In this document: in pieces, positions 10,310-21,592 of the stretch | Layout of the letters: every line of letters begins with the position of its first letter | Position numbering within the stretch: position 1 is the stretch's first letter | From: Cyrtodaria siliqua | Taxonomy: Eukaryota > Mollusca > Bivalvia > Adapedonta > Hiatellidae | Reading direction: 5' to 3' | DNA: 64,000 nucleotides | NCBI GenBank assembly: GCA_037043455.1 | Contig: JAWPHD010000238.1 | Location: 124,001 to 188,000, forward strand | Program-made: the position numbers and the translations under genes | Notes under the pieces: model-generated | The model's input: only the letters and a program-made list of their open reading frames with translations | Database searches by the model: none | What the model was told of the DNA's origin: nothing

Positions 10310-10600
10310 ATATGCTGTTGATACACAACCTGTTGCTACACAACCTGTTGATATATAACCTGTTAAACAACAAAAAGTAAAAAATCTAAAACGAATAGAG
10401 GCTGGGAAAAAGGGAGCAGCGGCAAGAAAGGCAAAGCGTTTGCTTCAGGTAAAGCAAGATGCACATAGTGTGTGGTTTTATTAGGCATTGCTGGGTTGGG
10501 TTTGTATATCTATAACAATAAATCAGTTGCTATGCAAGTTGATACACAACCTGTTGATATGCAAGTTGCCACGCTACCAAAAGATCTGTTTGATTTTTAA
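10287..10600 (+). pseudogene. Small basic membrane protein with TQPV repeats, broken
   Basis: Tandem ATGs at 10287 and 10290 start a frame with short repeats of the type VDTQPV and VATQPV. A TAA at 10356-10358 replaces an expected Gln codon (CAA to TAA). Then comes a strongly basic stretch (RIEAGKKGAAARKAKRLL), a frameshift near 10470, one hydrophobic helix (VVLLGIAGLGLYIY), and another TQPV-type repeat before the stop at 10600. About 104 aa in all. The lysine-rich block suggests nucleic acid binding, and the helix suggests a membrane location. This is inference, and I know no homologue with a function. Confidence 0.55.
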
Positions 10601-10633
10601 TAATTTATTTTAAAAAAATAATCATATAAAAAA

Positions 10634-10869
10634 ATGGCAACAAGTATTGACGGAAAACAATTTGTAAATATGTTGTATCACGCTGGAGTGGAAACACTTC
10701 TAACTATTGTATATTCTGAGATTGGTAGAAAACTACTAAAAAAACAGCACCTAAAGTGGATTTTAATATGGGAGATGCTGGGATGCTGTCCATAGATATA
10801 CTGTTAGCAATGGCTACGAGGGATATGTTGATTAAGCAAGGTATTATTCCTGCGGATATTATGAAGTAA
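10634..10869 (+). pseudogene. Small hydrophobic Polinton protein, frameshifted
   Basis: ATG at 10634 after an A-rich leader. The first frame (MATSIDGKQFVNMLYHAG) runs into a run of seven A near 10738, where a frameshift moves the open frame to DFNMGDAGMLSIDILLAMA and on to the TAA at 10867-10869. Expected size is 78 aa. No recognisable domain. It belongs to a tight rightward series of small genes with 25-35 bp gaps. Confidence 0.5.
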
Positions 10870-10894
10870 TTATTTTTTATATAGTATAAAAAAA

Positions 10895-11285
10895 ATGGCG
10901 AACGCAGTAGCAATGATGATAGGTGGCGCATTAACAAACGCATTGGCGTTTAGAGGTTCAAATTATCTGTTTTCAAAACTGGGAAAAAAACTCAGATGTG
11001 GAAAGACAAAGACATGACAAAGCCGTAGAACAATTGGAAGCAGCACAAGCGGCGTGGAATAAAAAAAGAACAGAGAGATTAGATGTTATTAATAAGCAAC
11101 TGCAGAAGGAGCATCATGCAGAGCAGACATTTGATGATGTCAGCCAAGCTATGAAGCAGTATTATTACATAACTGGTAAACATTTGCCTTCGGAACCAGA
11201 ACTCCAGAATCAACAGAATAGAGAGATTATGTTTATTGTGATGGGTATGGCTGCAACTGGATTTGTGGCCTATAAATTGATATAG
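10895..11285 (+). pseudogene. Small coiled-coil, tail-anchored protein, frameshifted
   Basis: ATG at 10895 opens MANAVAMMIGGALTNALAF, a hydrophobic Ala/Gly-rich N-terminus. A frameshift in a run of seven A near 10985 moves to the frame ending at 11285. That part is a charged helix (coiled coil, residues about 35-75) with TFDDVSQAMKQYY, and ends in a single membrane segment (IMFIVMGMAATGFVAYKLI). About 130 aa. The architecture, small with a terminal anchor, would suit a virion membrane or scaffold protein. No function is known to me. Confidence 0.55.
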
Positions 11286-11321
11286 TTTTTTTCTTTTATA
11301 TTTTAATCTTAGGTAGAAAAA

Positions 11322-12212
11322 ATGGAAAAGTTTTATTACAGCCCAAAAGGATTTTGGAGAGGTTATTCAGCAGTTAAAAAATTGGCAAATGAGGCTGGTG
11401 TCAGTGAGAGACAGGAATTAGCATTTTTAAAGGAAAAGCTGTGTGGTAGATTTATTTACCCGCACCAAAAAAAATAGTTAGACCCAGATTTGATGTTTCC
11501 ACTAAAAATGAAGTGCATCAAGCTAATTTGTGATTTCTGCCGCATGACACTGTGGGCTTGGGTCGACGCAAGACATATAAGTATGCGTTAACTGTGGTTG
11601 ATATTGCAAGTATATACAAAGAAGCAGAGCCACTGACTTCCAAGGATAGTAAAGAAGTTGCTAAAGCATTTGAAAATATATACAGTCGGCATCTGAAATA
11701 TCCAATGTTATTACAAGTTGACCCAGGCAGAGAATTCATGGGTGCAGTATCGCAGTTGATGGCGAAACACAATGCAAATATCAGACGAGGTAGAACAGAG
11801 ATACACAGAGACCAAGCTATAGTGGAAAGATTTAACAGAACATTAGCTGAAAGATTGTTTGGCAATCAGTATGCTAAGGAAATAAATTCACGCAAACGCA
11901 ACAGAGAGTGGGTAAAGAGATTACAAGAAGTTATCAAAGCAATAAATGTGGAGACAAAAAAGTCCCCTCCTGTTGAAATAAAAACATTAAAAGAAGATCG
12001 TATGTGTGAGATATTCATATCAGCCCGGAGAACAAGAGGGTGGAAGACGCAAAGCAACTGATCCAATATGGAGTGTAGATATTCACAAGATTAATAGTTA
12101 TATGGTGACGCAAGGTATAAGAGTATATTATTTGAAAGCAGCACCACAGAGAGGATTTGTCAAAGAAGAACTACTTATTGTTCCTGCTGATACCCAAACG
12201 TGTATGTCGTGA
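11322..12212 (+). pseudogene. Retroviral-type integrase (rve), broken
   Basis: ATG at 11322 begins a frame containing GFWRGYSAVKKLA. A frameshift near 11465 and a stop at about 11530 precede the catalytic core. The core frame (11552-12061) shows the D,D,35E triad: Asp in TVVDIAS (codon 11600), Asp in QVDPGREF (codon 11720) and Glu in AIVERFNR (codon 11825), with 34 residues between the last two. A frameshift near 12005 leads to the C-terminal SH3/chromo-like tail (YSYQPGEQEGG, GIRVYYLK, FVKEELL) ending at 12212. The enzyme inserts the element and makes the target duplication. It meets the polymerase gene tail to tail. Confidence 0.9.
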
Positions 12213-12224
12213 TACATGCTATGT

Positions 12225-15200
12225 ATCTTTTAGTGTCTAATGGTGACTTTGTTTACTGTTATACCATATATCTGATGATTTATTGAGCGTATCATATTCA
12301 TTTCATGGGTGTATTTTTTCTTGTCAAACAATGCATCTTTATAGTTACCTTGATTGATATGTTTTCTGATTACTTATTTTTTTACACCCTTTGCTTTCTT
12401 AATAATCTGCTCATCCGCTCTCAAAATAGAATATAGTTTGGGTCTTAATCCAACATACTCAACTATAGGAACACCAGCACATTCATCTTTCATTTTACCT
12501 ATTACTTTTTCATTTGTATCATCGTGCAGTGGTTTTGCGGATAATCACTCCAGTCATACTCATCTTTCATTTCAGCCATGTTTTTGTACACATCTTTTGT
12601 TTTGATGTCTACCAGCAAGCTGTCAGTGTCTGTGTATAATAAAGTACAGTCATCTCCGTACCTTTTCTTTAGGGTATTATAGTACCAGTCATACATTAGG
12701 TACTTTGATAAGTCCAATACTGTCATCCCAACATAGATTGGTTTGTTTAATGTTACTTTTGTTTTGTCTTTTAAAGTTGGGTTTGGCTATTCTTCTTCTT
12801 ATCCTTTCATTTTCAGAGCCGTCAGTTCTAACTAGTTTTATATCAGTCTGCTTGCGTAGATTTTCCATTGTCTTGCCAAACACAGAGTTGTTCATAAGTT
12901 TGTAAAAATCTGTTTCAAAGGTTGATTTAGCCTGCTTCCTAAAATCTGTGTTTAAACGAATATATGATTCCATCCATGTTTTTTCATTGAATTCTAATAC
13001 TCTGTGTATTTTCTTTAGTTTCATGCCCAAAGATAAATACAGTTGCAGGTTTTTGTAATGTATCACATATTTTTCTTTGTCCATGAGATTGGGGACTAGT
13101 ATGAGATTGGGGACTAGTTGCTCTATATTTATCATGCTATTATTTTCCAACAGATCTGTCTGGTATTCAGACAACCATTCGTTTTTTCACTGCTTATCTT
13201 TCCGGTGCAAACGGATAGTCATTATGAGCTTCATGGAGTTCTTTAGGATATTCCAAATCAACTTCAAGTATTTATCCTTTGCCAGGTTTGGGTTTGTTAA
13301 ATCCTAATAATCCCGGTCCTGTTTTACCTTGTGTTAACCACTTAAAGCCAGAATATGGAAGTGGCTGACTCATTGCCCACCCGTAAAGATTATTTTCATC
13401 AAAATTCATTAAGAAGTTGTTTTCCTCGTTAGGGTTATAATCAGCTACATGTGGATTGTTTGCTTTGGCATATCGTTTTGATACCATACTAATTCCACCA
13501 CGCATACCTTTTTCTATGAATAAGTGCTGACTCATGTCTGTTAATAATTCCAGTTTTATCCCTGTGTGTTTAAGTAAAGCATCCCAAGATAAGCCAGGTG
13601 CTGTATAGTAATGTAAAGGGTCAAGCTTGTATGCAATCAAACACGTTTTTCTAAAATTTTGGAATACATCTGCTAACAGGGTTACATCAGTTTTTAGATA
13701 GAGATTATGATAGTCTCCAAGAGTTTTACAGTTAAATTCTTTCCATATTTCTTGGGCATATTCGTAATCTTTGAGACTTATATTTTCATCTGTGAGACTA
13801 CTGTAAAACTTTTCTATAGGTGGTAATTGTGTTTCCTCAAATCTTTTTACACTGTCCATATATTCATACGGGTAAACACCTTTTCGTAGAAGTAAATTTG
13901 TTTGTTCTCCAAACTGATTTTTGGTAATTTTAAAATCAGATTTATCCGTAGCATCAACCAATTTTTCCAGAAACGAAGCCATAAACTGAAAGCTATCCAA
14001 GAACTTAAGTTGTCCAACGCTAAATGATATATATTTTTCAGCGTTGTTTGGGATGCATGTAATATTACCTGCCATTTTATGTATTTTTTGCATTATAAGA
14101 TGGCTATTATATCCTTTGAGGTTATGGAATACAACAGGGATGATTGTTTTATTTGGTTTTATTTTCAGTTTTAGGTTGCAGTTTTTGTGTGCTGCACTTC
14201 TATATTCACCTGTAAAATGACAGTGGTCTCTTACTTTACCGTTTTGTCTTTTTCCTATTTTATTCTTGCATATCCAACATTGTGTTGCATTTTCATAATC
14301 TTCCTCATTTTGTTTTATCATAATTAATGGTTTTGGGTTAGTAAAAATGTTGTTAATTTTGATCTATTCACGTTCTAAGTGATTAAAAAACTTTTCAACA
14401 ACATCTTCACCTCTGTAAATAACAGATTCTCCAGCTTTGCCATCATATCTGACAACCTGGTATCCAAAACCACAAGCTTCGTGTATATTTTGAATTTCAG
14501 ATTTCTTTCCAACTTTCATTGAAAATGTTTTTATGATACTCTCAAAATCGGCATATATTGCATAAGGCACATGCATCTGATTTTGATGGTTTTTAAACAT
14601 TGTGTGTTTTTTACTTTTTTGTGGCATTTCCATTCTACAAGGACTTTTGTTAATACCATCACAGTCTTCCTTGTGTTTTGTGGGTAGACCTTTTCCAGAA
14701 AAACCATAAAGACAACGATCACGGAAGGAAGTTTGACCATGATGTTTGTTTGGTTCATGGAGTAGTCTATTCAATTTTTTAATCCAGCAATAATGATAGA
14801 TTGTTGTTAATTTTCCTTGTTCATAACTGCTTTTAGATACCAAGAGCAAATTAATTCGCTCAATATCTTTTGGTTGTTCTGATATGTGGTATGAGAAAAC
14901 GTTTATCTTTTTATTTTTTCCTGTTATGGTATGTCCGTAAACATTAAAAGTTGTTTTGTTTTTCTACTTTGGGAATTTGAGAAATTGGACTGGGAAAATC
15001 AATACCATTTTGTTTCAAAAACGATATATCAGTATACTTTGATACTCTGTCAGTATGATCTGTGACAGGGTTAAGAGCAGAATTTATTGCATGAAACAAA
15101 CATTTATCATCATTGTTTATTATTGCTTTCTTGTCAGCTAATGCGTTGGGCAGAGGAATATATGAAGAACCTTTTAATGTTCATACTTTGCAATATTCAA

Positions 15201-15830
15201 GTAAAACTTAACACAGTAATCAATCTCCAATCCTGATGCTGTGTTTGTAAATCTTTCAAGACCCTCTTGTATATCAGCAGATGATTTATCATAAAACTCA
15301 TTTATTTTCTCAGAGTTTAAGATTGCATTTTGTTCGCTGTGTAATACTGCTGTGGTGTATTTTTTGGTAGCACCATCATCTTTGAATAGATTTACAGTAA
15401 GACCTAATTGAAACTTTAATCCATTCTTCTCTGTCAGCTCTTCGATGATTTGTTTTTTGATAATGGATTTCTTATCATGAAATAGTTTTTGAGGGTCTTT
15501 GTATTCCTTGACTGATATTTCGTATGCTTTAAAATAACCACATGTTGGAGTATCTACCAGTTTCAATTCTGACGTAGATTTTCTACCTGTAAAAACTTGT
15601 TTCGGTTCATTTATGACATTTTCTTGTAATTTAGAATATCTCTGCTTTTCTCGTTTACGTTCTTTCTTCTTACGACGTCTCTTGTGTAAATTTTCTAATG
15701 CTTGAGAATTAACCTCTTTTGGGGTTTCTTTTGGGAGCTCGAGGGCATCTAGCGCCTTTCTAAGCTGATCATCATTAATTATTCCATCCCGGTGTAATTG
15801 TAAAATGTATCTCACGTCTGTAGTACTCAT
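12225..15830 (-). pseudogene. Protein-primed family B DNA polymerase, broken
   Basis: About 1,200 aa spread over at least seven frames. The N-terminal part (15174-15830) has a basic coiled segment near 65-85 and continues after a frameshift at about 15175. Exo I is YADFES (Asp codon 14549). A CWIC...HCHFTG...H...C zinc-knuckle (about 14180-14280) follows. Exo II reads NLKGYNSH with Asn (codon 14108) where Asp is expected. Exo III is YLKTDVTLLAD (near 13700). Motif A is DENNLYGWAM (near 13400), motif B LMNNSVFGKT (near 12890), and motif C YTDTDSLL (about 12620-12640). The C-terminus runs past a TAA near 12385 and ends close to 12225. The polymerase replicates the element from its ends. A 17-bp tandem duplication near 13085-13118 adds to the damage. 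Confidence 0.93.
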
Positions 15831-15882
15831 TTTTGTTATATATTAAAAAAAAAAAAATCTTCTTAATATAAAAATTATTTTA

Positions 15883-16170
15883 TGTAACAAGAAAAAAACA
15901 CAAAAAAACATTTGCCAATTTCTCAAAGTTGGATGTCACGAGCCTTGTAAAAACAAAACTACAAAAAAATCAAACTATTGCAGCCTCCACAGATATAGAT
16001 TAAAGCAAAGTAAAGTTTTACCGTGTCTAAACTGTGGAAAAGGTACAAGTGCAAAATATCAAATATGTGTAGGTTGTGGTGCTCATATAGTTAGATTAAA
16101 ACATAGATACTGGAAAGTAGTAAAACCATACAATGTTGAATGTATTAGACTGAGACATATAGAAATTTGA
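15883..16170 (+). pseudogene. Cys-rich zinc-ribbon-like protein without a start codon
   Basis: An open frame of about 95 codons ends at the TGA at 16168-16170. It carries GCHEPC, a YCSLH, then PCLNC and ICVGC: paired CxxxC/CxxC motifs typical of a zinc ribbon, followed by a basic C-terminus (VRLKHRYWKVVKPY). No ATG is present in frame, so the start is lost or lies beyond a frameshift in the A-rich leader at 15841-15880. It reads away from the polymerase (divergent) toward the right terminal repeat. It could be a transcription or DNA-end-binding factor; that is inference. Confidence 0.55.
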
Positions 16171-16208
16171 TGCGGGAGAATCAAATTATATGATTTTCTT
16201 TTAAAAAA

Positions 16209-16383
16209 TAATTTTGACAACACATCAACTTTTATTAAAAAATCTCAGAATATAACTCTGGACCAGCTTATTTCAGCAACTTGCGGTAAGAGTTTCTTAT
16301 ATATATGCATTTTGGGGTTTCTGGATCAAATCTCGATTGAAATGAGAGGTTTGGTCCAGAAACCCCAAAATACATATATATAT
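16209..16383 (-). repeat. Polinton right terminal inverted repeat
   Basis: Reverse complement of the left repeat at 2691-2863, about 97% identical. It includes the same hairpin (arms near 16299-16330 and 16350-16381, core TTTTGGGGTTTCTGG). The terminal AT stretch is about 2 bp longer than on the left. Confidence 0.92.
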
Positions 16384-16389
16384 ATCCCC

Positions 16390-19300
16390 ATTTCTTTTCT
16401 GGATATAAGTTCTTTCTTATGTTTACGCATACACTAAGAATAAGTTTGTCCCATCTATGATCTATTTTGCTGAATAATGAGCAAGAATTATACTTATAAC
16501 AGAAATCTAGTCGGTGTACTCTTTGGTATTTCATAGAAGTTTCCGTAATAGAGTTGTGTGGCGTTGTTATTGTTTTCTTTTTCAGAGATCTAATTTTGTT
16601 CCTACAGAATTTATTCCAAACACTTTAAATAGTTTTAATTTTTACTTTTTGATTAATGATGTCTCTGTCCCCATTCAGTGAACTCTTTGAATTTTGTCAG
16701 TAGTATGACAATGCGCTCCTGGATATAGGCAGGTGGGTCTGAAATAAGTTTGAAGCATAGATCTAAAATGCGGATAGGCAGATACAATGCAGGAACATGT
16801 TATATGTAGATTGAGCTTCACCGATCATATCAGCTGCATTACAGTCGCAATAAGATAAGTACATGTATTCCATTTTAGTGAAAGGAATAAAATCAGGAAG
16901 TGGATAAATGTTATTTATTTGTGTCTCTGTATTGTTAATCTTGCGGCATATGTGTCTGTCCATGCATTGTCTTCCATTGATTTATTCTGTTTTCGTACAC
17001 CGCTATGTATCTCCGCTGAAATTCTTCATCTAAATCCCTATGCATTGCCAAATGATGTGGAATGTCACCTTTTGTACCCTGTATGTTCCTTGATCTTTTT
17101 CCGACGTTGCCAAACTAACTCTTTAAATCTGCTTCATCATCTAACAGCTTCATCATCAAACACTGTTTACTTGCACTCCCTCTCTCTCTGAGTTTCAACA
17201 TCCATCAACTTCTTGTAGCATTGTTTCTATATTTATTAACTATATATATGGGTTTTTACTTTTTAATACCATTTTGAGATATCACGTATTCGAATATGGG
17301 ATATCACCAATTTGAATACGTGATATCACATATTCGTTTTTAACACGAGTAAAAACATACTGATCGCTGATATTCCACTTCCACAGCCGACAACTAAAAT
17401 TGATTTGTTTGAGAGGGGATGAGGCTAAGAAGGGAGCGGTTATTTGATGGGTGTGGTGTGGGGTGGAGCGCTAAGAAGAGAGCGGTTATTTGATAGGGGA
17501 CGGCCTAAAAAGGCAGCGGTTATTTGATTTAAAACAGAGACGTATTCAAATATTAAGCTAGTGTGTGTGGTGTGGGGAGTGGGGCGCTAAGGGAGCGGTT
17601 ATAGCTAAATCGAATAGCTAGCGATATCACGTATTTGAATACATGATATCTCATATTGGAAAACGGCACCCCATAGTTAATTGCTGACCATAGTGGTGTT
17701 TGAAGCATCGATGTTAAATGGATGATGTATTGCCAAAGATCTTTGCAATGAACGACGTTCTTCAGCATGTACCCTCTCAACTGCATTTCCGTTTGCTGTG
17801 GTATTCAGCAAAATATACCTAAATAAGGATTTAACTTGGGACATTGTTGCTATCGCGCAAAGTACAGTTTGACTTATGTGTGTAGTTATAGGTTCATTGT
17901 CAACCACACACAGAACGTTTTCCTCTAATCGTCCGATCTTCGGATAATGGCATAACTTTTGTGTATTGCGGATCATTAAGGACAACAAATGTATTCCTGT
18001 AAATCCAGTTTCATGTTCAAACGGTGCGTCATTGACCGCAGAGTAACTACCGTGTCGGTTCTTTAACCCAAGCAGTTGTCCGGTTGCCTTGCATCTTTTT
18101 TTCTATGTCTAAAATAAGGTGTCATTGGAGTCACGGCAATGTCCTTAAATTCCATGGTTTATGTACTCGCGTTTGCACCAGTTCCTATGACTGACTTTGC
18201 CATCGTTTGGATACATCCTCAGGTGTTTCTTTTATGTATTGTTTTTATATATTTTTGCAACAACATATACGTGCATCGTTTGCAGATTTATGTGGATTTT
18301 ATTGTTATTTCCTTTTGATGGGTTGTACTTTGATTTACACGGTATTGTCAATGTGGGCGCTGAAGACAGGATAGTATATTAGCGAGGCTGTGTACATATT
18401 AACTCGATTTAGCTAACCATATTGCCTACTGGCCGTTACAAGTATGTAACCATGTTTTCGCCGCTCTTAATTTGTGTTGTATGTTGTTATTGTCATTGTA
18501 TATTTAATTTACTCTTTGTTTGTGGTACAGTGCGGTCCCGCGGTCCCGTTGCGTTTGGGTGGTGTGGTTTCTTTAGGACCATTTCCCTCATATTTGTTTA
18601 TGAACAGGGTGATAATATATATAAATTGGTGCAAATAATTGCTTTAAAACCATCGTGTAGTTCTTGATTTCATGGACAAGGTCGCACTAGCCGTGCTCCA
18701 GTGCAAGTTTGCGACAAATCGATGTACTCCTGGTTCTTGGTCGGGCAAACAGGGAGATATTAGTGTTGATATTGCATATCAGCGTGGCGTTGCCTGGCTA
18801 AATGTCTACCATGATTGAAGTTTTGAATGTAGTTGTAGCAATACAATTTTGAAATTCTTAACTTCAGGCGCTAATAGGCAAATGAAAGTAACAAAACAAC
18901 CTGGATAAATTGCAACAAAATATTTGCTTACATTGGTAATGAAAACAATATATAAATTTAATCCTGCATGCGCTAATTATTAATAAGGCCAATGAGATGT
19001 CTCTCGCTCTTTTTACTATTGTGTTGTTGTTCACTGCCCTATAAAGCACTGCATCAGTAAGACGTCTTTCTAACCCTCCTCCAGCCCTGTCCAAAATGTA
19101 AAATTCGCCAAAACAGTGGGATTCAAATCAGCAGCGATGACAGGCGAGAAAGTTTTCGTTAACCCCCTCGACCTTTAGAGTGAAACCTCTCGATTTATAT
19201 CTACTAGTTCAATTTTAAGTTCTTTGTTATTTGTCTGCTTTGGATGATTCTTGTCGATAACGCCCTTTGCTCCTGATGTGTAATATTGTTTCTTATTATA

Positions 19301-20757
19301 AGGCTCGTTTTCTATTATTTATTTTTAAAGTTTGAAATATTAAAACAAAACTGCGCATGTTTGAACCGGCTCGTTTATGAACAGAACAGAACAGATTGTA
19401 TGTTTTCTTGTCACTCTTTATTATATCCATATCCACTGTTTGAAACGGATCGTTTATATGTGTTGTTAGGTGAGTGAAAGTAACAAAACACCTCTGACAA
19501 ATTTTAAAAGAATATTTTTCTATTGTTTCTACGCTGCGGGTTCGAATCTCACTGGGAGCTCAACTTATATAACCGACTTTAATTTAATTTATCTTAATCT
19601 TATCTTATCTTAACCTTTTATGGAGGTATACTGGCTTCCTATGCTATCAAGGGTTCTATGGTATCACGGTAGTGTCAAATCTCTAAAACCATATGCATCT
19701 CTGCTAAAATATGATAATTATTCTATAGATGTGATAACTTTAGGTACATATAATAAAATAATTAAAAAAAGAGCATATTTATCAGAAATAAAAGGATATT
19801 TCAAAATAATACAAAACTGCATGTTGACAATTCTGTCCCTATGCTCTTTAAAATGTATCACCCCTAGTCTCCATAAATGCAGTTTCCGTTACCTTGAAGA
19901 TTATAAAATTCATTCTGTTTTAGTCTGATGAGTCTGCTGTACATTATTGTTTCTAGAAATGGTCATCATTCAGCTGCCTGCCTTCGGCAGCTGACCCTTA
20001 TATGGGTTTTATATCTGTCTATGACTGTGACTCATGTAAGTGTCGATAAGCTCAATGAGGGTGTCCTTCTTTTCAAATCTATTTCTGACATTTTCCCGTA
20101 TAATTGATTACATCGTGTATCGCAACAATTTTGTAAAAGGGTCGCAGAAAGCATTTGAGTTTCCATTTTATTTAAATATTGTTTACAGTTGTTGTTTTTC
20201 CGTCAAACCATTTACGTACCATTACTTGGTCCGAGTATTAACTTTCATACCCCATCCAATCCCTTCTCCAAGAAGAGAAAACAGGATTGGCTGGGGGTAT
20301 GATATGAAACCTTAATTTCGGCTTAAAAACTTTGCATATGGTAAAATTAAAACAGTCAATAGCTAATTTTAAACAGGCTTTCGCATTTTCTAATAAAAAA
20401 TGTTGTTCAACATGTTTTATTGTCGAAATATACGTTATAAAATACTGCTAATATAAGATTTCCCATCGCTTAATGGAATTAAGGTGGGACCACGTACATT
20501 AAATTGTAATGCGTGATACCATAGAACACCGGCCATGCTACATGTATATATGATACAGTGCACCCTCTTTTTGGTAGACTGCGGACAGTTCGGCGGACCA
20601 TCCGGACATTTTGCCACAAATATATACTCTTCTGAGTTACCGTATTTTTTTATCTAGCGAAAAAATAGAGAAATATAATTTGTGAACATAACTTGCGGAC
20701 TGCTATTTCTCACCTAGTAATTATTCCCGCACAGGGTTATAATCCAGTGACCAATCC
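16390..20757. other. Intergenic host DNA without a convincing gene
   Basis: AT-rich DNA with short open frames that lack motifs or splice structure. Local structure includes a cluster of GATATCACGTATTCGAAT-type inverted words (17277-17340 and 17624-17655) and four GGGAGCGGTTAT repeats (about 17434-17600). Two fragments of a SINE, recognised by the CACTGGGA/GGTTCGAAT core, lie at about 19115-19165 (minus) and 19535-19620 (plus, with a TTATC-rich tail). A GCTGCCTGCCTTCGGCAGC hairpin sits near 19973. Confidence 0.5.
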
Positions 20758-20760
20758 AAC

Positions 20761-21462
20761 GGTGACCGGTAAAAGACGGTTAATTTGCCGGGTCTTGCCG
20801 GTCTCGGGTCGTAGGTGTTAAATGTAAAATATTTTTTTGTAATCAAAACATTATATTTAGATTGTGGAAACTAATTTGATATGTTGATATATGATTAAAT
20901 AAAGGACAATGATAAAAATATTTTTAAAAAAATCATGTTTTTGATGTTTGTATTGGTGTATTTGCATGAAATTGAAAACGCCGGGCTCCGTTTTAGAAAC
21001 GCCGGGCTCGTCTTTAAACCATTATTACAAACTAATTATGATTTCCAACTGCAGGGTACATAGTCTAAATATACACATTTTGGTACCCTTTTCTTTACAA
21101 AATAATAACTTCTTTTTTTAAATCATATTTAGAATGAGTCATTTTACATTACCAATGTGAAAAATACAATTATAATTTGATAATTAGTTTGTAGGCTAAT
21201 AATGGTTTAAAGACGAGCCCGGCGTTTCTAAAACGGAGTCCGGCGTTTTCAATTCCATGCAAATACACCAATACAAACATCAAAAACATGATTTTTTAAA
21301 AATATTTTTATCATTGTCCTTTATTTAATCATATATCAACACATCAAATTAGTTTCCACAATCTAAATACAATGTTTTGATTACAAAAAATAAGTTTACA
21401 TTTAACACCTACTACCCGGGACCGGCAAGTCCCGGCAAATTAACCGTCTTTTACCGGTCACC
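20761..21462. mobile_element. 702-bp foldback element with about 280-bp inverted repeats
   Basis: The left arm (20761-21040) and right arm (about 21180-21462) are long reverse complements. They start GGTGACCGGTAAAAGACGG and contain GCCGGGCTC/AACGCCGGGCTC blocks. Only about 140 bp of unique AT-rich DNA lies between the arms. No transposase and no clear target duplication are seen. It lies 131 bp upstream of the C1orf198 homologue start codon, so it may form part of that promoter region. Confidence 0.88.
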
Positions 21463-21592
21463 CGATCCATTAAAAAAGAGCGATCCCAATCCAATACTGG
21501 TTTACAAGTTGTGAGAAACTTACTTCATGTTTCCTGTCAAAACAATTGATATTTTTGACAGTTAGCTCTGAAATAAAAGAAATTGTCAAACT

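Larger units (their letters stand above)
2691..16383. mobile_element. Polinton/Maverick element, decayed but nearly complete
   Basis: A 13.7-kb virus-like DNA transposon. Diagnostic content seen directly: inverted terminal repeats of about 173 bp, a protein-primed type B DNA polymerase, a retroviral-type integrase, an A32/FtsK-like packaging ATPase, and capsid-type proteins. Outer genes on the left read leftward, the centre reads rightward (MCP, ATPase, small genes, integrase), and the polymerase reads leftward to meet the integrase tail to tail. The 5-bp ATCCC at 2686-2690 and 16384-16388 is a candidate target duplication; Polintons usually make 6 bp, so the exact ends are tentative. No adenain-like protease was found. 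At least ten genes are broken, so this copy cannot be autonomous. An adintovirus-like label is also possible. Confidence 0.93.

Noticed and set aside
12354..12905. Plus-strand open frames in the polymerase region
   Set aside because: Shadows of the minus-strand polymerase gene, which contains motifs B and C there.
19620..19928. 102-aa open frame
   Set aside because: Low complexity, no motif, no splice partners, AT-rich surroundings with repeat fragments.
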